From positions 1-64,000 of the forward strand of contig NZ_JBDWLT010000002.1 of NCBI RefSeq assembly GCF_039973015.1: a DNA stretch of 64,000 nucleotides. The letters run 5' to 3'. This document shows, piece by piece, positions 43,184 through 50,521 of the stretch; position 1 is the stretch's first letter, and the number at the start of each line of letters is the position of its first letter. The DNA comes from Parvibaculum sp039973015. GTDB taxonomy: Bacteria > Pseudomonadota > Alphaproteobacteria > Parvibaculales > Parvibaculaceae. The position numbers and the translations under genes are program-made. The notes below the pieces were generated by a model, which was not told where the DNA came from, searched no databases, and was given only the letters and a program-made list of their open reading frames with translations.

Positions 43184-44431
43184 ATGAAGTTGAACTTTTC
43201 AGCGGGAGCGCTCGCATTCACGCTCGCCATTCTTGGCGCGGGGACGTCATGGGCAGCGGAGGTCCGGCTCGCCCCGGCCGATGGCACGGAGAAGCTCATC
43301 GAAACGCTCATCATGGCGGAAGAGGGCGACACCATCCTGCTTGAAGCCGGGCGCTGGGACATTGCAGACGGGCTGGTCCTCGATGCCGATGGCGTGACCA
43401 TCCGCGGCGCGGGCGCGGAAGAGACCGTGCTCTCCTTCAAGGGGCAGACCGGCTCGGGCGAGGGCCTGCTCGTCACCTCCGACAGTGTGGTGCTGGAAGA
43501 TTTCGCGGTCGAGGATACGAAGGGCGACGGCATCAAGTCGAAGGGCTCGGACCGCATCACCTTCCGCAATCTGCGCGTCGAATGGACCAACGGCCCGGAT
43601 GAGAAAAACGGCGCCTATGGCGTCTATCCCGTTTCCTCCACCAACGTGCTGATCGAGGGCGTGACGGTGCGCGGCGCGTCCGACGCCGGTATCTATGTCG
43701 GCCAGAGCCAGGACATTATCGTCCGAAACAGCCTCGCCGAATACAACGTCGCCGGCATCGAGATCGAGAACTGCTTCCGCGCCGATGTCTATGGCAACAT
43801 GGCGCGTCACAATACGGGCGGCATCCTGATTTTCGACCTGCCCAACCTGCCGCAGCAGGGCGGACACGATATCCGCGTCTTCGACAATTCATCCATCGAC
43901 AATGACACGCCGAATTTCGCCCCTGCGGGCAATATCGTCGGCTCGGTGCCGATGGGCACCGGCATCATGGTGATGGCGAACCGCAATGTGCACATCTTCG
44001 GCAACCGCCTTTCGGGCAACGGCACGGTGCATGTTCTCGTCGCGGCCTATCCGAATGACTATGACGACGACAATTACATGTTCGTGCCGCGCGGTGTCTT
44101 CATCCACGACAACAGCTATGGCGAGGGCGGGGCTGCGCCGGACAACGAGATCGGCGAACTTCTCGCGGAGCGGGCGGGCACACCGATCCCCGATATCGTC
44201 TGGGATGGCGTCACGCGCATTCCCGAATGGTTCACATGGGTTGCGGCGGAAAACCGGATCTATGTGAAGGAAGCCGAAGGCACGACATTTGCCAACGCGA
44301 AGATGATCTCGCACATGCTGCTCCCCTGGGAGACCAGCCCCGACCGCGACATCGCAGATTACGAAGGCAGCCTGCCCGAGCCCGCGGCGGTGACGCTCCC
44401 GCAGGACATGGCGCCGGACGTGGAAGGCTGA
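43184..44431 (+). CDS. Parallel beta-helix repeat protein (partner of SO2930-type cytochrome)
   Basis: 415 residues from ATG 43184, behind GGGGGAG. A signal peptide ends at SWA-AE (about residue 24). The mature protein is a run of short beta-helix rungs (VTIRGAGAEETVLSF, SVVLEDFAVEDTKGDGI, NVLIEGVTVRGASDAGIYVG, DIIVRNSLAEYNVAGIEI, ADVYGNMARHNTGGILI). It matches the periplasmic protein family that always accompanies a SO2930-type diheme cytochrome, here 5 bp downstream. Beta-helix proteins often bind or cut polysaccharide, but the role of this pair is undetermined. Confidence 0.85.
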   Translation: MKLNFSAGALAFTLAILGAGTSWAAEVRLAPADGTEKLIETLIMAEEGDTILLEAGRWDIADGLVLDADGVTIRGAGAEETVLSFKGQTGSGEGLLVTSDSVVLEDFAVEDTKGDGIKSKGSDRITFRNLRVEWTNGPDEKNGAYGVYPVSSTNVLIEGVTVRGASDAGIYVGQSQDIIVRNSLAEYNVAGIEIENCFRADVYGNMARHNTGGILIFDLPNLPQQGGHDIRVFDNSSIDNDTPNFAPAGNIVGSVPMGTGIMVMANRNVHIFGNRLSGNGTVHVLVAAYPNDYDDDNYMFVPRGVFIHDNSYGEGGAAPDNEIGELLAERAGTPIPDIVWDGVTRIPEWFTWVAAENRIYVKEAEGTTFANAKMISHMLLPWETSPDRDIADYEGSLPEPAAVTLPQDMAPDVEG

Positions 44432-44436
44432 ACCCT

Positions 44437-45501
44437 GTGGCAGCGCGCGCTCCCATATCGCTCCTGAAGAGGGCGCTTTTCGCCGCGCTTCTTCTCGGTG
44501 CGACAACCGGGGCGGCATCTGCGGTTGACGACCAGGCGATCCTCGCCGCGAAGCCGCCCGCGAAACTTTCCGCCTTCGGCTTCTTCGCCGATGCGCCGCG
44601 TCAGGTGCCCGCACCCGGCGTTCTTCCTTTCGCGCCCGCGACGCCGCTCTTCACCGACTTCGCGGAGAAGCGCCGCTTCGTCTATGTGCCAAAGGGCGAG
44701 AGCGCCGCCTACAACGCACATGAAGCTTTCGACTTTCCCGTCGGTGCTGCACTGGTCAAGACCTTTGCCTATGAGGCAGCAGGCCGTCCCGGCGGCTTGC
44801 GGCTCGTCGAGACGCGCGTGCTGCTTCACCAGAAAAAGGGCTGGCAGGCCTGGGCCTATGTCTGGAACGAGGAACAGAGCGACGCGGAACTGAAGATCGT
44901 CGGCGCGAAAATTCCGATGACGGTCCCGCTCCCCGATGGCGGCGCGCAAGAGATCGTCTATGCCGTGCCGAACAAGGCCCAGTGCAAGGGCTGCCATGAA
45001 CTCTCGGGCGAAATCGTGCCCATCGGTCCCAAGGCGCGCAACCTGAACCATGCTTTCGATTATGACGAGGGGCCGGAGAACCAGCTCCTGCGCTGGGCCT
45101 CGGCGGGCATTCTCGTTAGCCTCCCCGATATGACGCATGTGCCTGCCGTGCCCGACTGGCTCGACGAGACCGCGCCGCTCGATGCGCGCGCCCGCGCCTG
45201 GCTCGACATCAATTGCGCCCATTGCCACCGGGCGGAGGCAGCGGCCAGCAATTCCGGCCTCTTTCTTACATGGGACGAGAAGGAACCGGCGGCGCTTGGC
45301 ATCGGCAAGCATCCGGTGGCGGCGGGCCGTGGCGCGGGCGATCTCAAGGTCGATATCGCGCCTGGCGATCCCGATGCCTCGATCCTTGTCTATCGCGTGG
45401 AAAGCACGGAGCCCGGCGTGATGATGCCGGAGCTTGGCCGCTCGCTCACCGATGCCCGCGCCGTCGCGCTGCTGCGCGAATGGGTCGCCCGGATGGAATG
45501 A
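44437..45501 (+). CDS. SO2930-family diheme c-type cytochrome
   Basis: 354 residues from GTG 44437. A signal peptide is at about 1-28 (LLLGATTGAASA). Two heme-attachment motifs are visible, CKGCH (near 185-189) and CAHCH (near 263-267). Both motifs are complete, so it should be a periplasmic diheme electron carrier or oxidase. It follows the beta-helix gene by five bases, the conserved arrangement of this pair in Shewanella and others. The electron donor and acceptor are unknown. The divergent TetR gene is the likely regulator. Confidence 0.87.
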   Translation: MAARAPISLLKRALFAALLLGATTGAASAVDDQAILAAKPPAKLSAFGFFADAPRQVPAPGVLPFAPATPLFTDFAEKRRFVYVPKGESAAYNAHEAFDFPVGAALVKTFAYEAAGRPGGLRLVETRVLLHQKKGWQAWAYVWNEEQSDAELKIVGAKIPMTVPLPDGGAQEIVYAVPNKAQCKGCHELSGEIVPIGPKARNLNHAFDYDEGPENQLLRWASAGILVSLPDMTHVPAVPDWLDETAPLDARARAWLDINCAHCHRAEAAASNSGLFLTWDEKEPAALGIGKHPVAAGRGAGDLKVDIAPGDPDASILVYRVESTEPGVMMPELGRSLTDARAVALLREWVARME

Positions 45502-45524
45502 GACGATGGTGTGACGCCCGGCTT

Positions 45525-46208
45525 CTAGACCGGCATCACGTCCGTATAGACGAAGCCTTCGCGCGTCACCGTCTCGCCGATGGTCACGGGGATTGCACGG
45601 GTAAACATTGGCCCCGCTGTGACCACGGTGTGAAACTCGCCATTTTCGCCGCAGGGGTCGGCGCTTGCGGGCAGTTCCGCGAGCAGCGTTTCGTCGAAGC
45701 GCCGCCCGGAAAGCGCTGCGGGCACCTGTTTCGGGTCCACGCAGGCGAGATGCGCGACGAGACCGCTCGCGATCATCTCGCGCGCGAGTGTTTTCGTGTC
45801 GCGTCCCCAGAGCGGAAAGAGGCCTTCCATGCCGGCTGCCGCAAGGCGCTCCTCGCGATAGGCGCGGATGTCCTCAAGAAAGAGATCGCCAAAGATCGTA
45901 TGGGTGATGCCGTCGGCCTGAATGCGCGCCATCGCTTGCCCCATCCGCTCTTCATAGACCTCATTGGGGCAGGGCCAGGGCAGCTTCACCTTGATGAGCG
46001 GCAGGCCGGCTGCCTCCGCCTGCAGGTCGAGCAGGCTTTCGCGCACGCCATGCATCGCGACACGCTCATGGGTTTCGTTGACCGTGGTGAGAAGCGCGAC
46101 GACATCGGCAAGCCCCGTGCGCCTCACTTCATGCAGCGCAAAGGCGCTGTCCTTGCCGGAGCTCCAGGAGAGTATCGCTTTTGGTTTTGCTGCCTTCGAT
46201 TGTTTCAT
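45525..46208 (-). CDS. Dph6-like ATP-pyrophosphatase (adenine nucleotide alpha hydrolase family)
   Basis: 227 residues from ATG 46208, overlapping the hipA stop. The PP-loop ATP motif is LSWSSGKDSAFAL (near 13-25), and the family-specific segments are HGVRESLLDLQAEAAGLPL and GDLFLEDIRAYREERLAAAGMEGLFPLWG. Eukaryotic Dph6 amidates diphthine; bacteria lack diphthamide, so the substrate here is unknown and the name diphthine-ammonia ligase would be misleading. The four-base overlap suggests co-transcription with hipBA, although it is not a known toxin-antitoxin component. Confidence 0.82.
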   Translation of the reverse strand: MKQSKAAKPKAILSWSSGKDSAFALHEVRRTGLADVVALLTTVNETHERVAMHGVRESLLDLQAEAAGLPLIKVKLPWPCPNEVYEERMGQAMARIQADGITHTIFGDLFLEDIRAYREERLAAAGMEGLFPLWGRDTKTLAREMIASGLVAHLACVDPKQVPAALSGRRFDETLLAELPASADPCGENGEFHTVVTAGPMFTRAIPVTIGETVTREGFVYTDVMPV

Positions 46209-47521
46209 GCGTCGATGCGGTCTTTCATCCGTGCAAGCTTGTCCGGTGCGCCCTCGAAAATGAAGGGATTGAGGAACATGCGGGTGCCGAGCAGCCTCCG
46301 GTCGATTTCGTTCAGGGCGGCTTCGTCGCAGGTCTCGTTCCAGTGTTTGCCGACGGTCTCGATCTGGATGGCGGCGATCTCTTCGGCCTGTCTCGCATCG
46401 AGCTGAAAATGCGGCGCGGCTTCGAGGCACGTCGCGAGATTGCTCAGCCGTTTGTCTCCCGTGATGGCCATGGCCTGGCTTGCTTCATTGCCGGTGCGGT
46501 TCTGCGGGCAGATGTCATAGGCGGGCGTCAGGGTCAGTCCCTTGCCATCCCAGAAGGCAGCGTGATTGCGGGCGTGGTCGTCCGTATTGCTACAGAGGAT
46601 GTTGAAGGTCAGACGGGCGAAGAGTTCGTGCAATGTCGCCTTCGGCGCGGTGAAGCGATGGCGGACGATTTCCGCGAGGTCTTCATAGCTCGCATAGCGC
46701 GCCATCATTTCGTCGAGGCCGAAAAGCGTGAGCGCGGAGACCATTGCCTTTCGTTTCCAGCCGTCCGGCCCTTTCTCGCGGTCGAAGCGTTCGACCAGCA
46801 GCACGTCCTTTCCTGCCACCCGTTCGAGACGCACGGGCGCGGCGTCGAGCCCGGTCTTCGCGGCGAGCCGCATGGCCAGATATTCCGCCTTCACCACATT
46901 GTAAGTGTCGGTCGAGGACGAGAACTTGGCGATGAGTTTTCGTTTGCCATCCTCGATCAATGCCTTGGGGCGGGCGCCGCCAAGCGAGCTGCCGTGAAAA
47001 AGTGCCTGGTCGAGGCCGGGCGTCAGCGGTACGCCTCGTTCCACTTTCTCCGCGGCGCTCAGCAATTCTTCCATCGTTGCCGTCTGGGCGGTGCGGGGCA
47101 TGTAGTCGCCCGGCGATGACTGGAAGTCGAGCGCGCCGATCCGGTCCGAACCGGACGCAAGCAGATAGCTCAACTCGTCGAGCGCGCCGATATCGGCGTC
47201 CCGTCCCTTCGCGCCCAGCAACCGGTTCATGATGACGCGGCGGCCCCATGCATCCGGTGCGCCGTCGCGCAGGCAGCCGGCGATGGCGAGTCCCGCTTGC
47301 GGCGGGATTGCGCCGTGCTTCAACGGCAGTTCGGGTTCGTAGATTGAGATGGCATCGCGCCGGTCGAGATAGCTCCGGCCGTAATTGAAGATCAGGCGGC
47401 CGCCGTCGCGTTCGAGGCGTCCCGCGACCACGGGGTCTGTGCTGCCAGGGAGCCATACCCACACATAAGCCTCCTTCGGGGCGTCCTCCGGCGTGTCCCG
47501 GGGTGAGGGGTCAGAAGTCAT
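46205..47521 (-). CDS. hipA: HipA-family serine/threonine kinase toxin
   Basis: 438 residues with the N-terminal couple_hipA subdomain (about 20-125) and the HipA_C kinase domain. The catalytic loop is NILCSNTDDHARNHAAFWD (near 305-323) and the metal-binding motif YDICPQ (near 334-339). HipA proteins phosphorylate targets such as glutamyl-tRNA synthetase and cause growth arrest or persistence when unrestrained. Key residues look intact. It overlaps hipB by 11 bp on one side and the Dph6-like gene by 4 bp on the other. Confidence 0.92.
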   Translation of the reverse strand: MTSDPSPRDTPEDAPKEAYVWVWLPGSTDPVVAGRLERDGGRLIFNYGRSYLDRRDAISIYEPELPLKHGAIPPQAGLAIAGCLRDGAPDAWGRRVIMNRLLGAKGRDADIGALDELSYLLASGSDRIGALDFQSSPGDYMPRTAQTATMEELLSAAEKVERGVPLTPGLDQALFHGSSLGGARPKALIEDGKRKLIAKFSSSTDTYNVVKAEYLAMRLAAKTGLDAAPVRLERVAGKDVLLVERFDREKGPDGWKRKAMVSALTLFGLDEMMARYASYEDLAEIVRHRFTAPKATLHELFARLTFNILCSNTDDHARNHAAFWDGKGLTLTPAYDICPQNRTGNEASQAMAITGDKRLSNLATCLEAAPHFQLDARQAEEIAAIQIETVGKHWNETCDEAALNEIDRRLLGTRMFLNPFIFEGAPDKLARMKDRIDA

Positions 47522-47849
47522 CCTTCACTCCCTTCGCGCCGGTGCGAACCGCTTTGGGCAGCAGGGTCAGCTTGTCGCGCGTCATGGCGAGGTGCCGGGT
47601 CAGCATTGCGGGTTCTGCCTCGAAGAGACGCACGCCGACGATAGCCGCCAGTTCGAACGCGGCGCCGATGGAGGAGCCCGGTTCGCCTTTTTCGATCCGC
47701 TGAACGAGACCGCGCGAGATGTCCGCGCGCTCGGCAACCTCCGCCACCGTCAGCCCGCGCTCGATCCGCGCGTTGCGGATCGTAAGGCCGAGCAGCTCGG
47801 CGGCTTCGCGGGCATATCGGGAATAGCTTCTGGTCGCGGGTTTCGCCAT
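47511..47849 (-). CDS. hipB: HipB-like XRE-family antitoxin
   Basis: 112 residues. The HTH_3 domain (about 22-80) contains IRNARIERGLTVAEVAERADISRGLVQRIEKGEPGSS, a typical XRE helix-turn-helix. It precedes and overlaps hipA, as in other HipBA modules where HipB represses the operon and neutralises HipA. The region before its ATG has four TGTTTAT/ATAAACA half-sites that fit repeated binding by a HipB dimer. Confidence 0.9.
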   Translation of the reverse strand: MAKPATRSYSRYAREAAELLGLTIRNARIERGLTVAEVAERADISRGLVQRIEKGEPGSSIGAAFELAAIVGVRLFEAEPAMLTRHLAMTRDKLTLLPKAVRTGAKGVKDDF

Positions 47850-47860
47850 CTATATCTGCT

Positions 47861-47982
47861 CTATAAACAGGCCGTGGAGCTACTTTAAGACTTGTTTATA
47901 GTGCTTTTCTTTGGGTATCAAGTCTGTCTTTGAGTGATGCTCCATAAATAGGGCATATATTCATTTTATGATCTGTTTATGG
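47861..47982. promoter_or_regulatory. Array of four HipB-type operator half-sites
   Basis: CTATAAACA (47861-47869) and TGTTTATAG (47893-47901) are perfect inverted halves 32 bp apart. CCATAAATAG (47942-47951) and CTGTTTATGG (47973-47982) form a second pair, one mismatch, 31 bp apart. Both spacings are near three helical turns. The array lies directly upstream of hipB and is far more A/T-rich than its surroundings. Confidence 0.65.
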
Positions 47983-48077
47983 ATCTGTTCTTGCGAGATA
48001 TCCAGGCAAGAGGGGAATGCCCGCCGCTGGCCGCTTCCGCAAGCCTGTCTTGACACAGACCCCAATATGTTGACCCT

Positions 48078-48290
48078 CGTGCCCGTCACGGTTCCTTGAA
48101 TTTCGGTTCAAGGTGAAAAGGGAATCCGGGGCGCCGATCCTCTTTCGAGGCAAAGCGTAACCGGAGCTGCCCCCGCAACTGTAAGCGGCGAGCATCTTTT
48201 CCACCAAGCCACTGGCGCTTCATGCGCCGGGAAGGCGGAGAGGATGCAGCGACCCGCGAGCCAGGAGACCTGCCGCGACGGAGACTGGAT
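48078..48290 (+). ncRNA. Cobalamin (AdoCbl) riboswitch
   Basis: All main B12 elements occur in order: ACGGTTCC at the 5' end, the hairpin TTGAATTTCGGTTCAA, GGGAAtCCGG, the GCTGCCCCCGCAACTGTAAGCGG block (about 48159-48187, one of the most conserved parts), GCCACTGG and CCGGGAAGGCGGA, and the B12 box AGCCAGGAGACCTGCC (about 48260-48275). Cobalamin binding normally lowers expression of downstream uptake or synthesis genes. The next gene starts about 100 bp later. Confidence 0.95.
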
Positions 48291-48388
48291 TTTTGGGCGG
48301 GGTGCCCGGGAGCCGTCGGCGGTCCTTGCTTCCTCGCATCCGCCTGCGTCTTTGGTCATGCCCGCCCGCCATAACGAGGGTATTGGCC

Positions 48389-48952
48389 ATGACCGATATG
48401 ACAAACACATCTTTCCCGCTATCCGGCAATGCGCGCCGCCTCGGCTGGGGCGTCTTTCTTGCGGCTGCCGCGACGCTTTTCAGCTTCGTCTTCGCCTGTG
48501 CGGCGCCTTTCGCGGCGCTGGCGGCCGTCGCCGCGCTCAATATGCGCAGGCTCGATGCGGCGCTGACGATCCTGCTCGCCTTTGCCATCAATCAGGTGGT
48601 GGGCTTCGGCTTCCTCGATTACCCGCATGATGCTGCCACCATCGCCTGGGGTGCGGGCATCGGGGTCTCCGCCATGCTCGGTCTTGGCGCGGCGCTCATC
48701 GTGGCGCGTCTTGCCTCCGGCAGCGGCTATGTCATTTCGCTCGCGCTTGCGTTCATCGCTGCTTTCGCCGCCTGTCAGCTCGGGTTTCAGGGCGCGGGCC
48801 TTCTCATCGGCACGGGCGAGCACGGGCTTTCGGCGGAGGTCGTGCGCTGGGTCTTGCAGATGAACGCGCTGGCGCTCGCGCTTCTCGCAGGCGTTCAAAA
48901 GCTCGGACAGCTTGCGGGCGTCGCGGCGCCGCTTCCTGCGCGGGCGGGCTGA
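48389..48952 (+). CDS. B12-riboswitch-controlled integral membrane protein
   Basis: 187 residues from ATG 48389, with about five or six membrane helices and almost no soluble part. I do not recognise the family with certainty. It is controlled by a cobalamin riboswitch and overlaps by one base a gene for a cobalamin-binding-like protein, so it is most likely a membrane component of cobalamin or cobalt acquisition. There is no histidine-rich loop of the CbtB or HoxN type and no ABC permease motif. No ATPase lies next to it. Confidence 0.75.
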   Translation: MTDMTNTSFPLSGNARRLGWGVFLAAAATLFSFVFACAAPFAALAAVAALNMRRLDAALTILLAFAINQVVGFGFLDYPHDAATIAWGAGIGVSAMLGLGAALIVARLASGSGYVISLALAFIAAFAACQLGFQGAGLLIGTGEHGLSAEVVRWVLQMNALALALLAGVQKLGQLAGVAAPLPARAG

Positions 48953-49785
48953 TGTTTCCGCCCGAAAGAATCGTCTGTCTCACGGAGGAGACGGTCGAGA
49001 CGCTTTACCTTCTCGGCGAGGAGGACCGTATTGTCGGCATTTCCGGCTATACGGTCCGCCCGCCTCGGGCACGGCGTGAGAAGCCGCGTGTCTCGGCTTT
49101 CATCTCCGCCGACGTGCCGAAGATCCTCGCGCTCGAACCGGACCTCGTTCTCACCTTCTCGGATATTCAGGCCGAGATCGTTCGCGACCTCGTGAAGGCG
49201 GGCGTCAATGTCCATGCCTTCAACCAGCGGACCATCCCTGAGATCCTCGACATGATCCACATGCTGGGTGCGCTCACGGGGAAGGCCCGCGAAGCGGAGG
49301 CGCTCGTTGCTTCGCTTGTGGAGGGCATGGAAAAGGTGAGGGCGGAGAGCGCCGCGCTTCCGCTTCGCCCGCGCGTTTATTTCGAGGAGTGGGACGAGCC
49401 CGCCATCTCCGGCATCGCATGGGTGTCCGAACTCATCGCCATCGCGGGCGGGGACGATATTTTCGATGACCTCGCCTCGCGGCGCTCGGCGAAGGACCGG
49501 ATCATTTCCTATGAAGAGGTGGCGGCGCGTGAGCCCGATCTCATCATCGGTTCATGGTGCGGAAAAAAGTTCAGGCCGGAGAAGGTGGCGGCCCGGACCG
49601 CCTTCGAGGATATCCCCGTTATTCGCGACGGGGCCCTTCACGAGATCAAGTCGTCGATCATCCTGCAGCCGGGTCCGGCATCGCTCACCGAGGGGCTTGC
49701 CGTTTTGCGGGATATCATTCACGCGCGCGCCCATGCGCTGGCGGAGGGCAAATCCCCGGGGCGGGGACAAGCCGCCCGGATGTGA
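48952..49785 (+). CDS. BtuF-like cobalamin-binding protein without signal peptide
   Basis: 277 residues, class III periplasmic-binding fold of the BtuF/FepB type (RIVCLTEETVETLYLLGEEDRIVGIS near 6-31, ALEPDLVLTF near 60-69, GKAREAEALVASLVEGM near 107-123). Unlike BtuF it begins directly with the first beta strand and has no secretion signal, so it may be cytoplasmic or the true start may be missed, although no upstream in-frame signal exists. The conserved W is in SWCGKKF. Translationally coupled to the membrane protein under the B12 riboswitch. Corrinoid binding is inferred. Confidence 0.8.
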   Translation: MFPPERIVCLTEETVETLYLLGEEDRIVGISGYTVRPPRARREKPRVSAFISADVPKILALEPDLVLTFSDIQAEIVRDLVKAGVNVHAFNQRTIPEILDMIHMLGALTGKAREAEALVASLVEGMEKVRAESAALPLRPRVYFEEWDEPAISGIAWVSELIAIAGGDDIFDDLASRRSAKDRIISYEEVAAREPDLIIGSWCGKKFRPEKVAARTAFEDIPVIRDGALHEIKSSIILQPGPASLTEGLAVLRDIIHARAHALAEGKSPGRGQAARM

Positions 49786-49811
49786 CGGTTTGGTGACGGT
49801 AAGATGACGGT
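49783..49811. repeat. Three TGACGGT direct repeats with 11-bp period
   Basis: TGACGGT occurs at 49783, 49794 and 49805 with 4-bp spacers; the first copy contains the stop codon of the preceding gene. On the other strand each reads ACCGTCA, close to the CTGTCAT half-site of PhoB-type response regulators, which also repeats every 11 bp. It may be a regulator site ahead of the toxin-antitoxin operon. Coincidence in high-GC DNA is possible. Confidence 0.4.
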
Positions 49812-49901
49812 CGAGGTCAGGGCACTTCAGGATCGTGCGGCAAGTGACTGGAGTGCCTGGAAGATTTGCCGGTTGTCTCGGCAACCTTGAGGATGTTGAT
49901 T

Positions 49902-49925
49902 TTTTGTATCCCATAGGATACAAAA
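49902..49925. promoter_or_regulatory. Perfect operator palindrome of the HigBA-type operon
   Basis: TTTTGTATCC (49902-49911), CATA, GGATACAAAA (49916-49925) is a perfect 10-bp inverted repeat ending five bases before the toxin ATG. An exact third copy of the half-site GGATACAAAA recurs at 49983-49992 inside the toxin gene. Binding by the antitoxin is the obvious inference. Confidence 0.7.
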
Positions 49926-49929
49926 TGCA

Positions 49930-50253
49930 ATGATGACAATCCGGCAAACTCTCGTCTTTTCCCGCTGGCTCGCCGGATTGAAGGATACAAAAGCCCGGGC
50001 GCGCATTCTGGTCAGGATCGACCGGCTTGCTCTTGGCAATCCAGGAGACGTGAAGCCGGTCGGCCAGGGCGTTAGCGAGCTTCGCATTTCGTATGGTCCC
50101 GGCTATCGCGTCTACTTCACGGGAAGAGGCGAAACGCTTCTGCTCCTTCTCTGCGGCGGCGACAAGGGCAGCCAGCGGCGAGACATTGCCGAAGCGCTCG
50201 CGCTTGCCCGGCGGATCACAAGTGAGGATGAAGGTGGCAGTGAAATCAACTAG
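49930..50253 (+). CDS. RelE/HigB-type toxin (addiction module killer protein)
   Basis: 107 residues of the phage-derived Gp49-like/HigB killer family. The core is TLVFSRWLAGLKDTKARARILVRIDRLALGNPGD near 7-40, then GVSELRISYGPGYRVYFTGRG and LLLCGGDKGSQRRDIAEAL, the signature ending. Such toxins are ribosome-dependent mRNA endonucleases. The toxin precedes the antitoxin, as usual for HigBA. It overlaps the antitoxin ATG by 26 bp. A second ATG at 49933 is equally possible. Confidence 0.9.
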   Translation: MMTIRQTLVFSRWLAGLKDTKARARILVRIDRLALGNPGDVKPVGQGVSELRISYGPGYRVYFTGRGETLLLLLCGGDKGSQRRDIAEALALARRITSEDEGGSEIN

Positions 50254-50515
50254 TTACGATAGCGCGGCCTATCTGAAGACCCGTGAGGACGTGGCGGCCT
50301 ATCTCGAAGCCGTATTCGAGGATGGCGACCCGGCACTCATTGCCCATGCGCTCGGGGTGGTGGCGCGGGCCGAGGGAATGACCGAGGTGGCGAAGGAAAC
50401 GGGGCTTACCCGGGCCAGTCTCTACAAGGCCTTGTCTGCGGATGGGCGCCCGGAATTCGCGACCGTGCTGAAAGTGGTGAAGGCTCTGGGCCTGAAAATG
50501 ACGGTTGCCGCCTAA
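50228..50515 (+). CDS. HigA-type antitoxin (putative addiction module antidote)
   Basis: 95 residues from ATG 50228. The family pattern is TREDVAAYLEAVFEDGDPALIAHALGVVARAEGM, followed by the helix-turn-helix EVAKETGLTRASLYKALSADGRPEF and TVLKVVKALGLKMTV. It should neutralise the preceding toxin and repress the operon through the palindrome at 49902-49925. The reading frame extends upstream within the toxin gene without function. It converges on kdsD. Confidence 0.9.
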   Translation: MKVAVKSTSYDSAAYLKTREDVAAYLEAVFEDGDPALIAHALGVVARAEGMTEVAKETGLTRASLYKALSADGRPEFATVLKVVKALGLKMTVAA

Positions 50516-50521
50516 AGCTTG

